Positions 44,200 to 52,285 of a DNA stretch of 64,000 bases are shown here, piece after piece (the first letter of the stretch is position 1; the number at the start of each line of letters is the position of its first letter). The notes below the pieces were generated by a model. It worked only from the letters and a program-made list of their open reading frames with translations. It did no database searches and was not told where the DNA came from. Made by a program: the position numbers and the translations under genes. Origin of the DNA: Mucilaginibacter geliditolerans (GTDB lineage: Bacteria; Bacteroidota; Bacteroidia; Sphingobacteriales; Sphingobacteriaceae). Where the stretch lies: contig NZ_JACHBY010000009.1 of the NCBI RefSeq assembly GCF_014200495.1, positions 151,210-215,209 on the forward strand, written 5' to 3'.

Positions 44200-44832
44200 T
44201 TACTTAGCTAATGCTTCCTCCAATGTTTTAACGGCACCTGCGGTTAATAAAAGTTTACCAGCATTTAACACATCATAAGTGTTTAGCTGCTCAACTGAAA
44301 TTACCTTAGTTTTTTTCAGATTCCTGCTTGATAAATACACGTTGTTATTTTCAACACCTGCTAATACTAATAATGTTTTATCATTAGTAACATTCAGGTC
44401 GGCTTGCAACTTGATATAGTTTTTAGTTTTGATAGAATCAAAGTTGAAATCTTCCAACACTAAAATGCTATTGTCTTGTGCTTTATATGTTAAGGCTGAT
44501 TTACGTGCCAGCGCTTTAAGCTTCTTGTTTAACTTGAAGCTGTAATCGCGTGGTTGCGGACCGAATACACGGCCACCACCATTAAACAATGGTGATTTTA
44601 CGCTACCTGCACGGGCACCGCCTGTACCTTTTTGCTTATATAATTTGCGGGTTGAACCTGCAATTTCGTTACGCTGTTTTGATTTGTGCGTACCTTGACG
44701 TTGATTAGCTAAAAACTGCTTAACATCAAGATAGATAGCGTGATCGTTAGGTTCGATACCGAATACGGACTCAGGAAGTTGCACCTTGGCACCTGTTTCT
44801 TTACCTGATACATTTAATACTTTAACTTCCAT
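44200..44832 (-). CDS. rplD: 50S ribosomal protein L4
   Basis: A 210-residue protein with a long tunnel loop. [31 protein letters not shown] is the loop sequence, and [20 protein letters not shown] belongs to the globular domain. In E. coli L4 represses the S10 operon through the leader; here the unit starts at rplC, so any such leader control is open. It starts 1 nt after rplC. Confidence 0.97.
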   Translation of the reverse strand: MEVKVLNVSGKETGAKVQLPESVFGIEPNDHAIYLDVKQFLANQRQGTHKSKQRNEIAGSTRKLYKQKGTGGARAGSVKSPLFNGGGRVFGPQPRDYSFKLNKKLKALARKSALTYKAQDNSILVLEDFNFDSIKTKNYIKLQADLNVTNDKTLLVLAGVENNNVYLSSRNLKKTKVISVEQLNTYDVLNAGKLLLTAGAVKTLEEALAK

Positions 44833-44833
44833 C

Positions 44834-45451
44834 TTATTTATCCACTATTACGAATGAACCCTTAGCTCCAGGGATGGAACCTTTAATTACTAACAGGTTT
44901 TGCTCCGGATAAACTTTCAAAACTTGTACGTTTTGAACTTTTACACGCTCATTACCCATTTGACCAGCCATGCGCATACCTTTAAATACACGTGAAGGCC
45001 ATGATGAGGCACCCAATGAACCTGGCGCACGTAAACGATTGTGCTGACCGTGAGTTTGCATACCCACACCACCAAAACCGTGACGTTTAACTACGCCCTG
45101 AAAACCTTTACCTTTAGATGTACCAACCACATCCACAAAATCTCCCGTAGCGAAAATCTCTACAGTAACTGTGTCACCAAGATTTTTTTCGTCTTCGAAA
45201 GTTTTGAATTCAACCAGTTTACGCTTTGGAGACGTACCTGCTTTTTGGAAGTGACCTTTTAAAGGACCTGAGGTGTTCTTTTCTTTTTTCTCACCATATG
45301 CTAACTGTACGGCAGCATATCCGTCTGTATCCACAGATTTCACTTGTGTTACAACGCAAGGGCCAGCTTCGATTACTGTACAAGGAATATTCTTCCCTGT
45401 TTCATCGAAAATGCTGGTCATTCCTACTTTTTTACCAATAATTCCTGACAT
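44834..45451 (-). CDS. rplC: 50S ribosomal protein L3
   Basis: A 205-residue protein that organises the 3' end of 23S r[33 protein letters not shown] and the conserved [13 protein letters not shown] with the residue that is often methylated by PrmB (Q in [15 protein letters not shown]) are present. It is the first gene of the unit, behind its own promoter at 45526-45555, because rpsJ is 11 kb away. Confidence 0.97.
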   Translation of the reverse strand: MSGIIGKKVGMTSIFDETGKNIPCTVIEAGPCVVTQVKSVDTDGYAAVQLAYGEKKEKNTSGPLKGHFQKAGTSPKRKLVEFKTFEDEKNLGDTVTVEIFATGDFVDVVGTSKGKGFQGVVKRHGFGGVGMQTHGQHNRLRAPGSLGASSWPSRVFKGMRMAGQMGNERVKVQNVQVLKVYPEQNLLVIKGSIPGAKGSFVIVDK

Positions 45452-45469
45452 TTTCTTTTTTAGTTTGTG

Positions 45470-45487
45470 CCCATCGAAGCAGTAGGG
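45470..45487 (-). promoter_or_regulatory. Leader hairpin upstream of rplC
   Basis: On the minus strand CGAAGC and GCTTCG flank CCTACT in the predicted 5' UTR, about 20-36 nt before the rplC start codon. It may be part of a leader that controls translation of the ribosomal unit. Confidence 0.35.
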
Positions 45488-45525
45488 CTTCGTTCAAGGC
45501 ATATTATTCCCCCGTTAAGGGACGG

Positions 45526-45555
45526 CAAAGATAGATATTTTAGATTAATTCTCAA
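45526..45555 (-). promoter_or_regulatory. Promoter of the rplC-rplQ unit
   Basis: The minus strand shows TTG at 45555-45553 (within TTTGAG), a 19-bp spacer and TATCTTTG at 45533-45526. This is a full match to the Bacteroidota primary promoter. Transcription would begin about 45520, giving a leader of roughly 70 nt. Confidence 0.82.
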
Positions 45556-45731
45556 ATAGTTACTGAGTTATTTTTTCATAAATATTTTGAGTAGAGCATT
45601 TTGGCAGGAATTATGTGATAAAAAAATCGAAATCAGGCGGTTACTCATCGTAAAATGCCCCTCAAAAGGCTAACTAGAGGGTTGATTTATTAGAATTTAC
45701 CGGAGATGCAAAATAATTATATTTTTACTGC

Positions 45732-46360
45732 ATGAATTACCCTAAACTTTTCTTCTCGATAATGATAGTTCTAACTATATCATTCGGTACAGTTAATGCA
45801 CAGGACACTGTAAAAAGTCATAAAACAACACAAATCTTTAATGCCGTAGAGCGGGAACCTGCATTTCCGGTGGTGTGAAAGGATTTTATAAATATATAAG
45901 TGATAATTTAAGATATCCCGACGTTGCGCAGCTTCTAGGTATTGAAGGTAAGATGCTTGTTACATTTGTTGTTGATATAGATGGTTCCATGAGCGATGTA
46001 AAACCGCTTAATTGCCTGGGGGCCGGTTGCGAATCCGAGGCAGTACGGGTTATTTCAATGTCGCCGCTGTGGAAACCGGCTATACAAAATAGCAAACCGG
46101 TGAAAGTACAGTATACGGTACCTATAAGTTTTGGGCTTACGGGCGCTAATGTGCCAACGTATATGAAAAACCTGAGAAGATCTAACTACGGTTTTGTTTT
46201 CTTTATAAAGGGCGCCCCCTATTCAATTGATGACGCCGAAACCATGTTGGGCAAATCCTTCGACCCGGCAACCATTCAAAGCGTTGAGGACTACGATAAC
46301 CCTAAGTATGCTATGCCCGATAAAAAGGCAGTATATTTAGTGGTGATGAAGAACAGTTAA
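45732..46360 (+). pseudogene. TonB C-terminal-domain protein, disrupted by a one-base frameshift
   Basis: Frame one starts at the ATG at 45732 with a signal peptide (MNYPKLFFSIMIVLTISFGT, then VNAQ) and runs to EREPAFPVV before a TGA at 45876. The adjacent frame continues without a break as GGVKGFYKYISDNLRYPDVA through 46360. The join near 45867-45876 (CCGGTGGTG) would read FPGGVKGF if one more G were present. This is the normal 'PAFPGG...F..YI..NL.YP' pattern of Bacteroidota TonB-like proteins. Either one G was lost or the base is a sequencing error. The rest of the TonB-C domain (VTFVVDIDGSMSDVK, GCESEAVRVISMSPLWKPA) is intact. The end is an unfamiliar 80-residue tail. Confidence 0.7.
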
Positions 46361-46442
46361 ATAAATTAGCTGGATCTCTTTATAAGACTATTTCTTTTTC
46401 TTAAATTGAACTGCTATTTAACTGATCTTATTTATTACCCTC

Positions 46443-47849
46443 ATGAAAAGTCTTATCAAACTAGGGGCTACCCTTGTTATTGCCTTAGTGTTTTTAAGCT
46501 GCAAGCAAAAACCTGTTGTTCATAACCGGCTGGGTAATGCTACCCGCGAAGAAAAGAACGGCTGGATATATGTGCACCTCTCTGGCTCACCATCGGACAT
46601 TGGCTATCAGCATGGCTATTTACTGGCAAAAGAAATTGATACTTTAATAAAGGTAATGCAGTTTTACCTACCACACACCAGCAACAAGGATTGGGCCTTT
46701 TACCGCGCGGCATCAAAAAGATTTTTATGGGCTAAAATTGATCCTGAATATCAGTCTGAGATAAAAGGCATAGCCGAAGGCCTGCAAGCCCGCGGCATGA
46801 AATATGATTCGCTGGATATTACCGCGCTTAATGCCAATATCGAGCTATCATCATACTATGTACCCAGCCTGGAGAATAAACTGAAACCCGGCAGCGGCGA
46901 CGATAAAGCACCCGGAAACTGCAGCGCTTTTATTGCAAACGGAAGTTATACAAAGGATGGCAAAATAGTAATAGGCCATAATAACTGGACAGATTATATT
47001 GAGGGTGAACGCTGGAATGTTATAGCCGATATTAAACCCGAAAAAGGCAACCACATATTAATGGACTGCGCACCCGGCCTTATCCATAGCGGCGACGATT
47101 TTGTAGTAACCGGCAGCGGCATATTAATTACCGAAACTACCATAACCGGCTTTAAAGGCTTTGATACTACCCAAACCCCTGAATTTGTTCGCGCACGCAG
47201 GGCAGCGCAGTACGCTAATAGCATTGATGATGTAATAAAAATAATGACCACCAATAACAATGGTGGTTACGCTAACGACTGGCTGATAGGCGATACCAAA
47301 ACCAATGAAGTTGCCAAGCTTGAACTGGGATTGAAGGATTATAAGGTATGGCGATCAAAGGATACAGCTATGATAGGCTCAAACTTCCCCAGTGATGCTA
47401 AATTGATAAAGGAAGAAACTACCTTTAATGTGAATGACCCTACCAACTCGCCCAATGCCCGTAAATTACGGATGCAGAAATTGGTTGCTGTTGATTATAA
47501 GGGCAAGTTAACTGATTCAACAGGTAAGATTATCGAGGGTGATACCTACGATGCGCTAAATAAGAAGAACGCCTTTGACCGTTGTGTGATCGACGGGCAT
47601 GTAGACGAGGACCCAAGAGGTGTACCTGAATGGAGCGAAGGCCCTTACTTCCCTATGGGTGCGGTACAAGGCAAGGTTACCACAACCGATCTTGCCAATA
47701 AAATGCAGCTATGGGCGCATATGGGTCACCCGGGCGGGGCCGACTTTTTAGCAGCACCCTTCTTTAAAAAACACCCGGAATACAGCTACCAAAGCAAATA
47801 CCTGCGTGATATGAAGGCCTATCCCTGGACATTGTTTACAGCAAAGTGA
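46443..47849 (+). CDS. C45/phospholipase B-like Ntn-hydrolase, lipoprotein
   Basis: A 468-residue exported lipoprotein with lipobox LVFLSC (C20). It resembles the acyl-CoA:6-aminopenicillanic acid acyltransferase/phospholipase B group. The segment APGNCSAFIANGSYTKDGK has C160 as the probable N-terminal nucleophile after autocleavage; the text GHNNWTDYIEGERWNVI and VTGSGILITETTI are typical. Enzymes of this group cleave amides or acyl chains; substrate here is unknown. Signal and catalytic Cys on the same chain imply processing in the periplasm. It is 82 bp downstream of the frameshifted TonB gene. Confidence 0.75.
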   Translation: MKSLIKLGATLVIALVFLSCKQKPVVHNRLGNATREEKNGWIYVHLSGSPSDIGYQHGYLLAKEIDTLIKVMQFYLPHTSNKDWAFYRAASKRFLWAKIDPEYQSEIKGIAEGLQARGMKYDSLDITALNANIELSSYYVPSLENKLKPGSGDDKAPGNCSAFIANGSYTKDGKIVIGHNNWTDYIEGERWNVIADIKPEKGNHILMDCAPGLIHSGDDFVVTGSGILITETTITGFKGFDTTQTPEFVRARRAAQYANSIDDVIKIMTTNNNGGYANDWLIGDTKTNEVAKLELGLKDYKVWRSKDTAMIGSNFPSDAKLIKEETTFNVNDPTNSPNARKLRMQKLVAVDYKGKLTDSTGKIIEGDTYDALNKKNAFDRCVIDGHVDEDPRGVPEWSEGPYFPMGAVQGKVTTTDLANKMQLWAHMGHPGGADFLAAPFFKKHPEYSYQSKYLRDMKAYPWTLFTAK

Positions 47850-47871
47850 TGCTAGAATTTAGTATAAACCG

Positions 47872-47879
47872 TACTTTTG
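47872..47879 (+). promoter_or_regulatory. Promoter -7 element before the thioesterase gene
   Basis: TACTTTTG matches TAnnTTTG and lies 19 nt before the start codon at 47899. No TTG is in place upstream. The 5' UTR would be very short. Confidence 0.45.
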
Positions 47880-47898
47880 TGGCCTATACTATACTGTT

Positions 47899-48294
47899 AT
47901 GAATTTTTACACTCGTAAATGGGTAAAACCAGAAGACCTTAATGCACATGGTACACTATTCGGTGGGAGTTTGCTGCGCTGGATAGATGAAGAAGCCGCT
48001 ATATATGCTATCATACAACTGGGAACCAATAGCTGCGTTACCAAGTACATGTCTGAAATTAACTTTATTAATTCAGCCCGCCAGGGGGATATTATTGAGC
48101 TGGGAATTAAAGCAACCCATTTTGGTCATACCTCCATTACCCTGGCCTGTGAAGTGCGCAACAAGATCTCACACAAATCCATCCTAACCGTTGATAAGAT
48201 AGTATTTGTAAGTATTGATGAATATGGCAAGCCCAAAGCCCACGGCAAAACAGCAATTACTTATACTGATGAACGATTGAGGGAGGAAGATTAA
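47899..48294 (+). CDS. Acyl-CoA thioesterase, hotdog fold
   Basis: A 131-residue single hotdog domain. The N-terminal AHGTLFGGSLLRWIDEEAA (13-31) is the catalytic signature of the BACH/YciA group, with D28 as the likely active residue. Such enzymes hydrolyse medium to long acyl-CoA to free acid and CoA in the cytosol. The stop codon overlaps the convergent membrane protein gene by 4 bp. Monocistronic. Confidence 0.87.
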   Translation: MNFYTRKWVKPEDLNAHGTLFGGSLLRWIDEEAAIYAIIQLGTNSCVTKYMSEINFINSARQGDIIELGIKATHFGHTSITLACEVRNKISHKSILTVDKIVFVSIDEYGKPKAHGKTAITYTDERLREED

Positions 48295-49460
48295 GCCAAA
48301 TATTCCGCTGTTTTTATGGGATTATTTAAAGGAGTTAAGAACAATATAATTAAGAATATTGCCGATCCTATTGATAACACAGCTAACGTCCATGCCAGCT
48401 TATTCCCATTTCTATCTGCAAATGGAGTGTACTCTGGTGAAAGAATAATTGGGTCGCCATATAATTCGTCAACATCATCCCGTGATTTTATTGCTGCTGT
48501 AAAATCTCTCAGTTGCCGGTTATAGGGTAGCCGGGCTAAGTACACAAACTTATCCAGGCGCGTATTCACAAATTCATAATTTGTTTTCCTTAAGAAATCT
48601 TTAAAGGATTGTTGTTTTTCTTTGGCTGACAAACTATTACTTACAGTTGAAGAATATTTAACGGCTAACCAGGCAACCGGCGATATTTTAGTAACCGGCG
48701 GCTTTATCGGAAACTTAAAACTTTTGGTAATTACTGCAATAGCTCCATATTTGCCGGCGTCCCCATACTTTGGCATAACCAACGATGGGTTTAAATAATG
48801 CATCATTCTGATAGAATCAGCCGTTAATCTTTTTAGCCGTGACATGGTACTTAACGTATCGTCGATAAAAACTAATGCTTTAGGGTCGGCACTATTCCTT
48901 ATGGCTGCTATTTTATTAGTATCGGGGAAAAGGGCATTAAAAACAGGCACACATGCATAAATGTCCATATCAAAATCACGCGACTTATTAGCAACGTATA
49001 AGGAGGTTTTTACGTGCACCATATTTTTATTGATATAAAAATGCCTGGCAGTGTAATATTTTGTTGTAGGAGAATCATGGATCTCGCCTATATAATTAAG
49101 TTCGGTTAACTTTCCGGTAGCGGTAACAATATATTGCTGGGCTAAAATTAAAGGAATACTGATTGCCAGACAGTTTATAACCAAAACTCCAAATACCGGA
49201 TTCTTACGATAGCCCTGCTTTAGTCTGAGCAATTTTATGCGTGGCATCAGCCATATTAAATTTGGAATCCAGGGTAAAAAGATTGGGATCAAAAAATCAA
49301 TAATTGAATCATCGATCTTAAAAAGATTAAGCTTGATAATAAGCAGCCAATTCAAAAAAGTATATAGCACTATTGTACTTATAGCTATAATTAAAAAAGG
49401 CACAAATATCAATTTGAGCTTTAAAAGAAACTGACTTGAGCTAAGGTTAGGGGTGTTCAT
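48291..49460 (-). CDS. Integral membrane protein of unknown function
   Basis: A 389-residue protein. Four hydrophobic segments are near residues 11-36 (LIFVPFLIIAISTIVLYTFL), 47-68, 93-115 and 363-383. The soluble part between about 120 and 360 is probably extracytoplasmic and includes SPTTKYYTARHFYINKNMVHVKTSLYVANKSRDFDMDI and a YARLPYNRQLRDF segment. I do not recognise a family. It overlaps the thioesterase gene by 4 bp, convergent. Codon use is AT-rich compared with neighbours. Confidence 0.5.
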   Translation of the reverse strand: MNTPNLSSSQFLLKLKLIFVPFLIIAISTIVLYTFLNWLLIIKLNLFKIDDSIIDFLIPIFLPWIPNLIWLMPRIKLLRLKQGYRKNPVFGVLVINCLAISIPLILAQQYIVTATGKLTELNYIGEIHDSPTTKYYTARHFYINKNMVHVKTSLYVANKSRDFDMDIYACVPVFNALFPDTNKIAAIRNSADPKALVFIDDTLSTMSRLKRLTADSIRMMHYLNPSLVMPKYGDAGKYGAIAVITKSFKFPIKPPVTKISPVAWLAVKYSSTVSNSLSAKEKQQSFKDFLRKTNYEFVNTRLDKFVYLARLPYNRQLRDFTAAIKSRDDVDELYGDPIILSPEYTPFADRNGNKLAWTLAVLSIGSAIFLIILFLTPLNNPIKTAEYLA

Positions 49461-49501
49461 GAGAAAGGTTAGGATAAATATAAAGAATTAAAACAAAACC
49501 T

Positions 49502-50761
49502 TTATTCCATCATCAATCTTCTGATCAATTCAGCGCTTTGTGCCTTACCTTCTTCAAGGCGATGGCTAAAGAAGGTTTGCACTTCGTTAAAATGCTTTTT
49601 ATAACCTTCCATATCACCGTAACCAATAATAGCCGACCATTCCCTTACTGCCGAATGAAATTCCAGATCATCGCCACGGATGGTTTTATCGTAAAGCGCG
49701 GTTTCTATGGATTCTTCTAGCAGGTCCTCATTCTTAAACAGGTATTCGGCAATGCCAAGTCGCAGGCGGAAAGGTGGTGTTTGGCAAATGAGGTTATCAT
49801 AGGGGTTTACGCCCAGGTGATACCAGGCATCAACCATGCTTAAAATGCTTAAATGCGAATTAGGTTTCTGCAATTCTGGTTTTTGCGCTAGCGAAAACTC
49901 TTTCATCACGGCATCATTCAGCATAATGGGTTTGCGGCTTTCATGAAAAACAAAATCGCGGGCACGGTAAAGCCTAGATCTGAAATCCGCCTCTTCCTCT
50001 TTTATCATCAGCTTAAATAATTCTGATTCCGATTCGGCATAGCGTTTAACCTGCTGTTTGGCATAAGGATTTAATATAGCCAGGCCTGCATACACGTGGG
50101 CCTTGTAACTGAATATGCGCAGGGTGGTTAATATCTTCACATTATCTATCCCTCCAATATAAGAGCCATTTTCCCAGGGGAAAAATCCAGCAGATTTCCA
50201 GGCGGTGCCCATGCTTTCAAAACCAACATGAGTTACGGCCTGTGTATCGGCAACTATTTTATCGTGCTCATGGTAATCAACCATCTCAACAATATCACTT
50301 CCAATAGCTGTGAACAGATCGTACATACGCTGGTAAGCTGCCTTATCACAACGGTGAGGTATCAGTATCAATTTTTGCCCTTTGGGCTCAAAACCCGGGC
50401 CATGCATACCATGAAAGGTGATGATCTGTGTATCTTCAGGCAGGTATTTTTCAAATATGGCGATCTCCGGTGTTTTAACTGATGTTTGTCCGGCAACAAT
50501 GGCCCCGAATTTAGTAACGGGCCCACATTCGGCTACTACCTGCTCCAGTTTTTCCGCTTCAACGGAATAAATGATCAGGTCATTTACGTGTGCTACATCC
50601 TTGCCGCTATCCAGTATTTTGATACCCAGAGGCAATAATTCCTCTTCAAGTTTATTTCTGTTTTCGGGCAAATCGCAGCCGCAAACCTGGCAACCCGCTT
50701 TAGCAAAGGCTTTTGCATACAACCGACCCATGTCGCCTAACCCTATTAAACCAATATTCAT
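49502..50761 (-). CDS. Prephenate dehydrogenase, fungal Tyr1-like
   Basis: A 419-residue NAD(P)-dependent enzyme with an N-terminal Rossmann domain (GLIGLGDMGRLY, 4-15). Several long segments agree with the yeast TYR1 prephenate dehydrogenase as I remember it: IIYSVEA, VAGQTSVKTPEI, FEKYLPEDTQIITFHGMHGP, HDKIVADTQAVTH, ENVK/DNVK-type text, RIFSYKAHVYAGLAILNP and CQTPPFRLRLGIAEYLF. Prephenate dehydrogenase makes 4-hydroxyphenylpyruvate, the tyrosine precursor. It is longer than the usual bacterial TyrA and lacks a chorismate-mutase domain. A TAAATTTG element lies 24 nt before the start. A related activity on another carboxylate is possible. Confidence 0.72.
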   Translation of the reverse strand: MNIGLIGLGDMGRLYAKAFAKAGCQVCGCDLPENRNKLEEELLPLGIKILDSGKDVAHVNDLIIYSVEAEKLEQVVAECGPVTKFGAIVAGQTSVKTPEIAIFEKYLPEDTQIITFHGMHGPGFEPKGQKLILIPHRCDKAAYQRMYDLFTAIGSDIVEMVDYHEHDKIVADTQAVTHVGFESMGTAWKSAGFFPWENGSYIGGIDNVKILTTLRIFSYKAHVYAGLAILNPYAKQQVKRYAESESELFKLMIKEEEADFRSRLYRARDFVFHESRKPIMLNDAVMKEFSLAQKPELQKPNSHLSILSMVDAWYHLGVNPYDNLICQTPPFRLRLGIAEYLFKNEDLLEESIETALYDKTIRGDDLEFHSAVREWSAIIGYGDMEGYKKHFNEVQTFFSHRLEEGKAQSAELIRRLMME

Positions 50762-50784
50762 TCCGCTAATATAACTATGAGGAG

Positions 50785-50792
50785 CAAATTTA
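50785..50792 (-). promoter_or_regulatory. Promoter -7 element before the Tyr1-like gene
   Basis: The minus strand reads TAAATTTG, matching TAnnTTTG, 24 nt upstream of the start codon. No clear -33 TTG. Confidence 0.45.
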
Positions 50793-50893
50793 CGTATGAA
50801 AGGCTTACATTCGTCATTATAAAGTCATGCAAGGGAAACAATAAAATCCATTCTGTTCATGTTTTATTAATTTAGTATGTGTAATTTTAAATT

Positions 50894-51673
50894 ATGAAGA
50901 AGTTTTTTGCTCTGCCACTGATCGCAGCATTTATTTGTATCACCATGGTTGCGGCTCACGCACAGGACTCTGTAAAAACAACTCAACCACCTGTAACATC
51001 TACCACAACTGATGAAGCAAAACCCGCTGCAACAGTGAAGGTAAAAAAGCTTGCCCCCAAATTTTTTAAAAAAGCAGTCGACTCAACTACACACGCCACA
51101 ATAACTGCGCAAAAAACTCATTTTACGGATACCACAAAAGTAGTTGCCGCTAAACCTGAACCTCCTCAGGATAAAACATTAGCCGGCCAGTACCGCTATT
51201 TACTGAGCAAAATTTATGGTGGTACTCAACAGGATCTGGTTGGAGCTTTCCACAAAAGCTTTATAGATACGCTTACACAGGTGCGCCAGGCCTTAAAGGC
51301 ATCACAGGCTAAACTGGCTTTGCAAACAAAAACCATTGATAGCTTACAAAACAGTGCCAAGACAAGCGGCGAATCCCTGTCAGAAGCAAATGCAAAACGC
51401 AATGAAGTAAGCTTACTGGGAATAGATATTGATAAATCAACCTATAACATTGTTATGTGGGGGCTGGTACTGGTACTTGGCGCTACGGCAGCTATAGTTA
51501 TCGGCCGTTCAGGCGCTGCAAGCAGTGAAGCTAAATACAGGGTGCAACTATACAACGAGCTGGAAGAAGATTATAAAAACTACAAAGCCAAGGCCAACGA
51601 AAAGGAGAAAAAGCTTGCCCGCGAGCTGCAAACCGAGCGAAATAAGCTGGATGATCTGTTAGGGAAAGGATAA
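50894..51673 (+). CDS. Exported coiled-coil membrane protein of unknown function
   Basis: A 259-residue protein with a signal peptide (1-23), a T/K/P/A-rich stretch to about 85, then a helical part containing LAGQYRYLLSKIYGGTQQDLVGAF, a predicted coiled coil (about 125-170), one membrane helix (about 183-203, VMWGLVLVLGATAAIVIG) and a charged C-terminal coiled coil (ELEEDYKNYKAKANEKEKK). Similar proteins in Bacteroidota are sometimes labelled as tRNA methyltransferases, but no SAM motif is visible here. Function unknown. Confidence 0.55.
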   Translation: MKKFFALPLIAAFICITMVAAHAQDSVKTTQPPVTSTTTDEAKPAATVKVKKLAPKFFKKAVDSTTHATITAQKTHFTDTTKVVAAKPEPPQDKTLAGQYRYLLSKIYGGTQQDLVGAFHKSFIDTLTQVRQALKASQAKLALQTKTIDSLQNSAKTSGESLSEANAKRNEVSLLGIDIDKSTYNIVMWGLVLVLGATAAIVIGRSGAASSEAKYRVQLYNELEEDYKNYKAKANEKEKKLARELQTERNKLDDLLGKG

Positions 51674-51679
51674 AAGCCA

Positions 51680-51720
51680 GAACCAGGATTTATTGGATTA
51701 AGCGGATTTTCATGATGTAA
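51680..51720 (+). repeat. CAGGATTT-type repeat, copy 3
   Basis: GAACCAGGATTTATTGGATT is followed by AAGCGGATTTTCATGATG. Almost the same word order occurs at 23037-23080. Confidence 0.55.
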
Positions 51721-51756
51721 ACCTATTATACCGCCGTTAAGGTTTGAAACCAATAA

Positions 51757-52185
51757 ATGAAAGCATACTTATTTGGATGGAACCCGGTTAAATGGGCATG
51801 GCACGATATAGATGAGGACATTCAAAAGCTTTCGGCAAATGGTGGATTAGAAGAAACATGGAGCGTAGCTAGTCATAAAACTATACAACCCGGCGACAGG
51901 GCCTATATTGTACGCCTGGGGCTGGAGCCTAAAGGTATTTTTGCTTCGGGCATTGTTACATCAGAACCTTTCCTGGCATTACGTAAAGGCCGCACTTATT
52001 ACCGCATAATTATTACGCTGGATGTTTTGCTCAATCCCGACAAAGAACCCATCCTTACTTTTGATATTCTTAAAACAGGAAATCTTGCCTCACAAACATG
52101 GACACCACAGGGATCCGGTATTGCCATCAGGCCCGAACTGGTTGATGAACTGGAAGGCGTTTGGCAGGATTTCCTGAACGGCTGA
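51757..52185 (+). CDS. Small EVE/PUA-like domain protein
   Basis: A 142-residue single-domain protein. The opening MKAYLFGWNPVKWAWHDIDE, the strand GDRAYIVRLGLEPKGIFASG and the turn YYRIIITLDVLLNP resemble the EVE/PUA-like fold that recognises modified bases and is often the first domain of modification-dependent restriction enzymes. Here it stands alone and no nuclease domain follows. It may be a reader protein or the remnant of a larger gene. It precedes a convergent FtsX-type permease gene. Confidence 0.5.
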   Translation: MKAYLFGWNPVKWAWHDIDEDIQKLSANGGLEETWSVASHKTIQPGDRAYIVRLGLEPKGIFASGIVTSEPFLALRKGRTYYRIIITLDVLLNPDKEPILTFDILKTGNLASQTWTPQGSGIAIRPELVDELEGVWQDFLNG

Positions 52186-52285
52186 TCTATTTGATTACCG
52201 GTGTACCACGAAGCGGGTGAATACAGGCGGCACAACTGGCACACGTGCCTGGTATAAAAGATCTATATATCAACACATTACAGAT

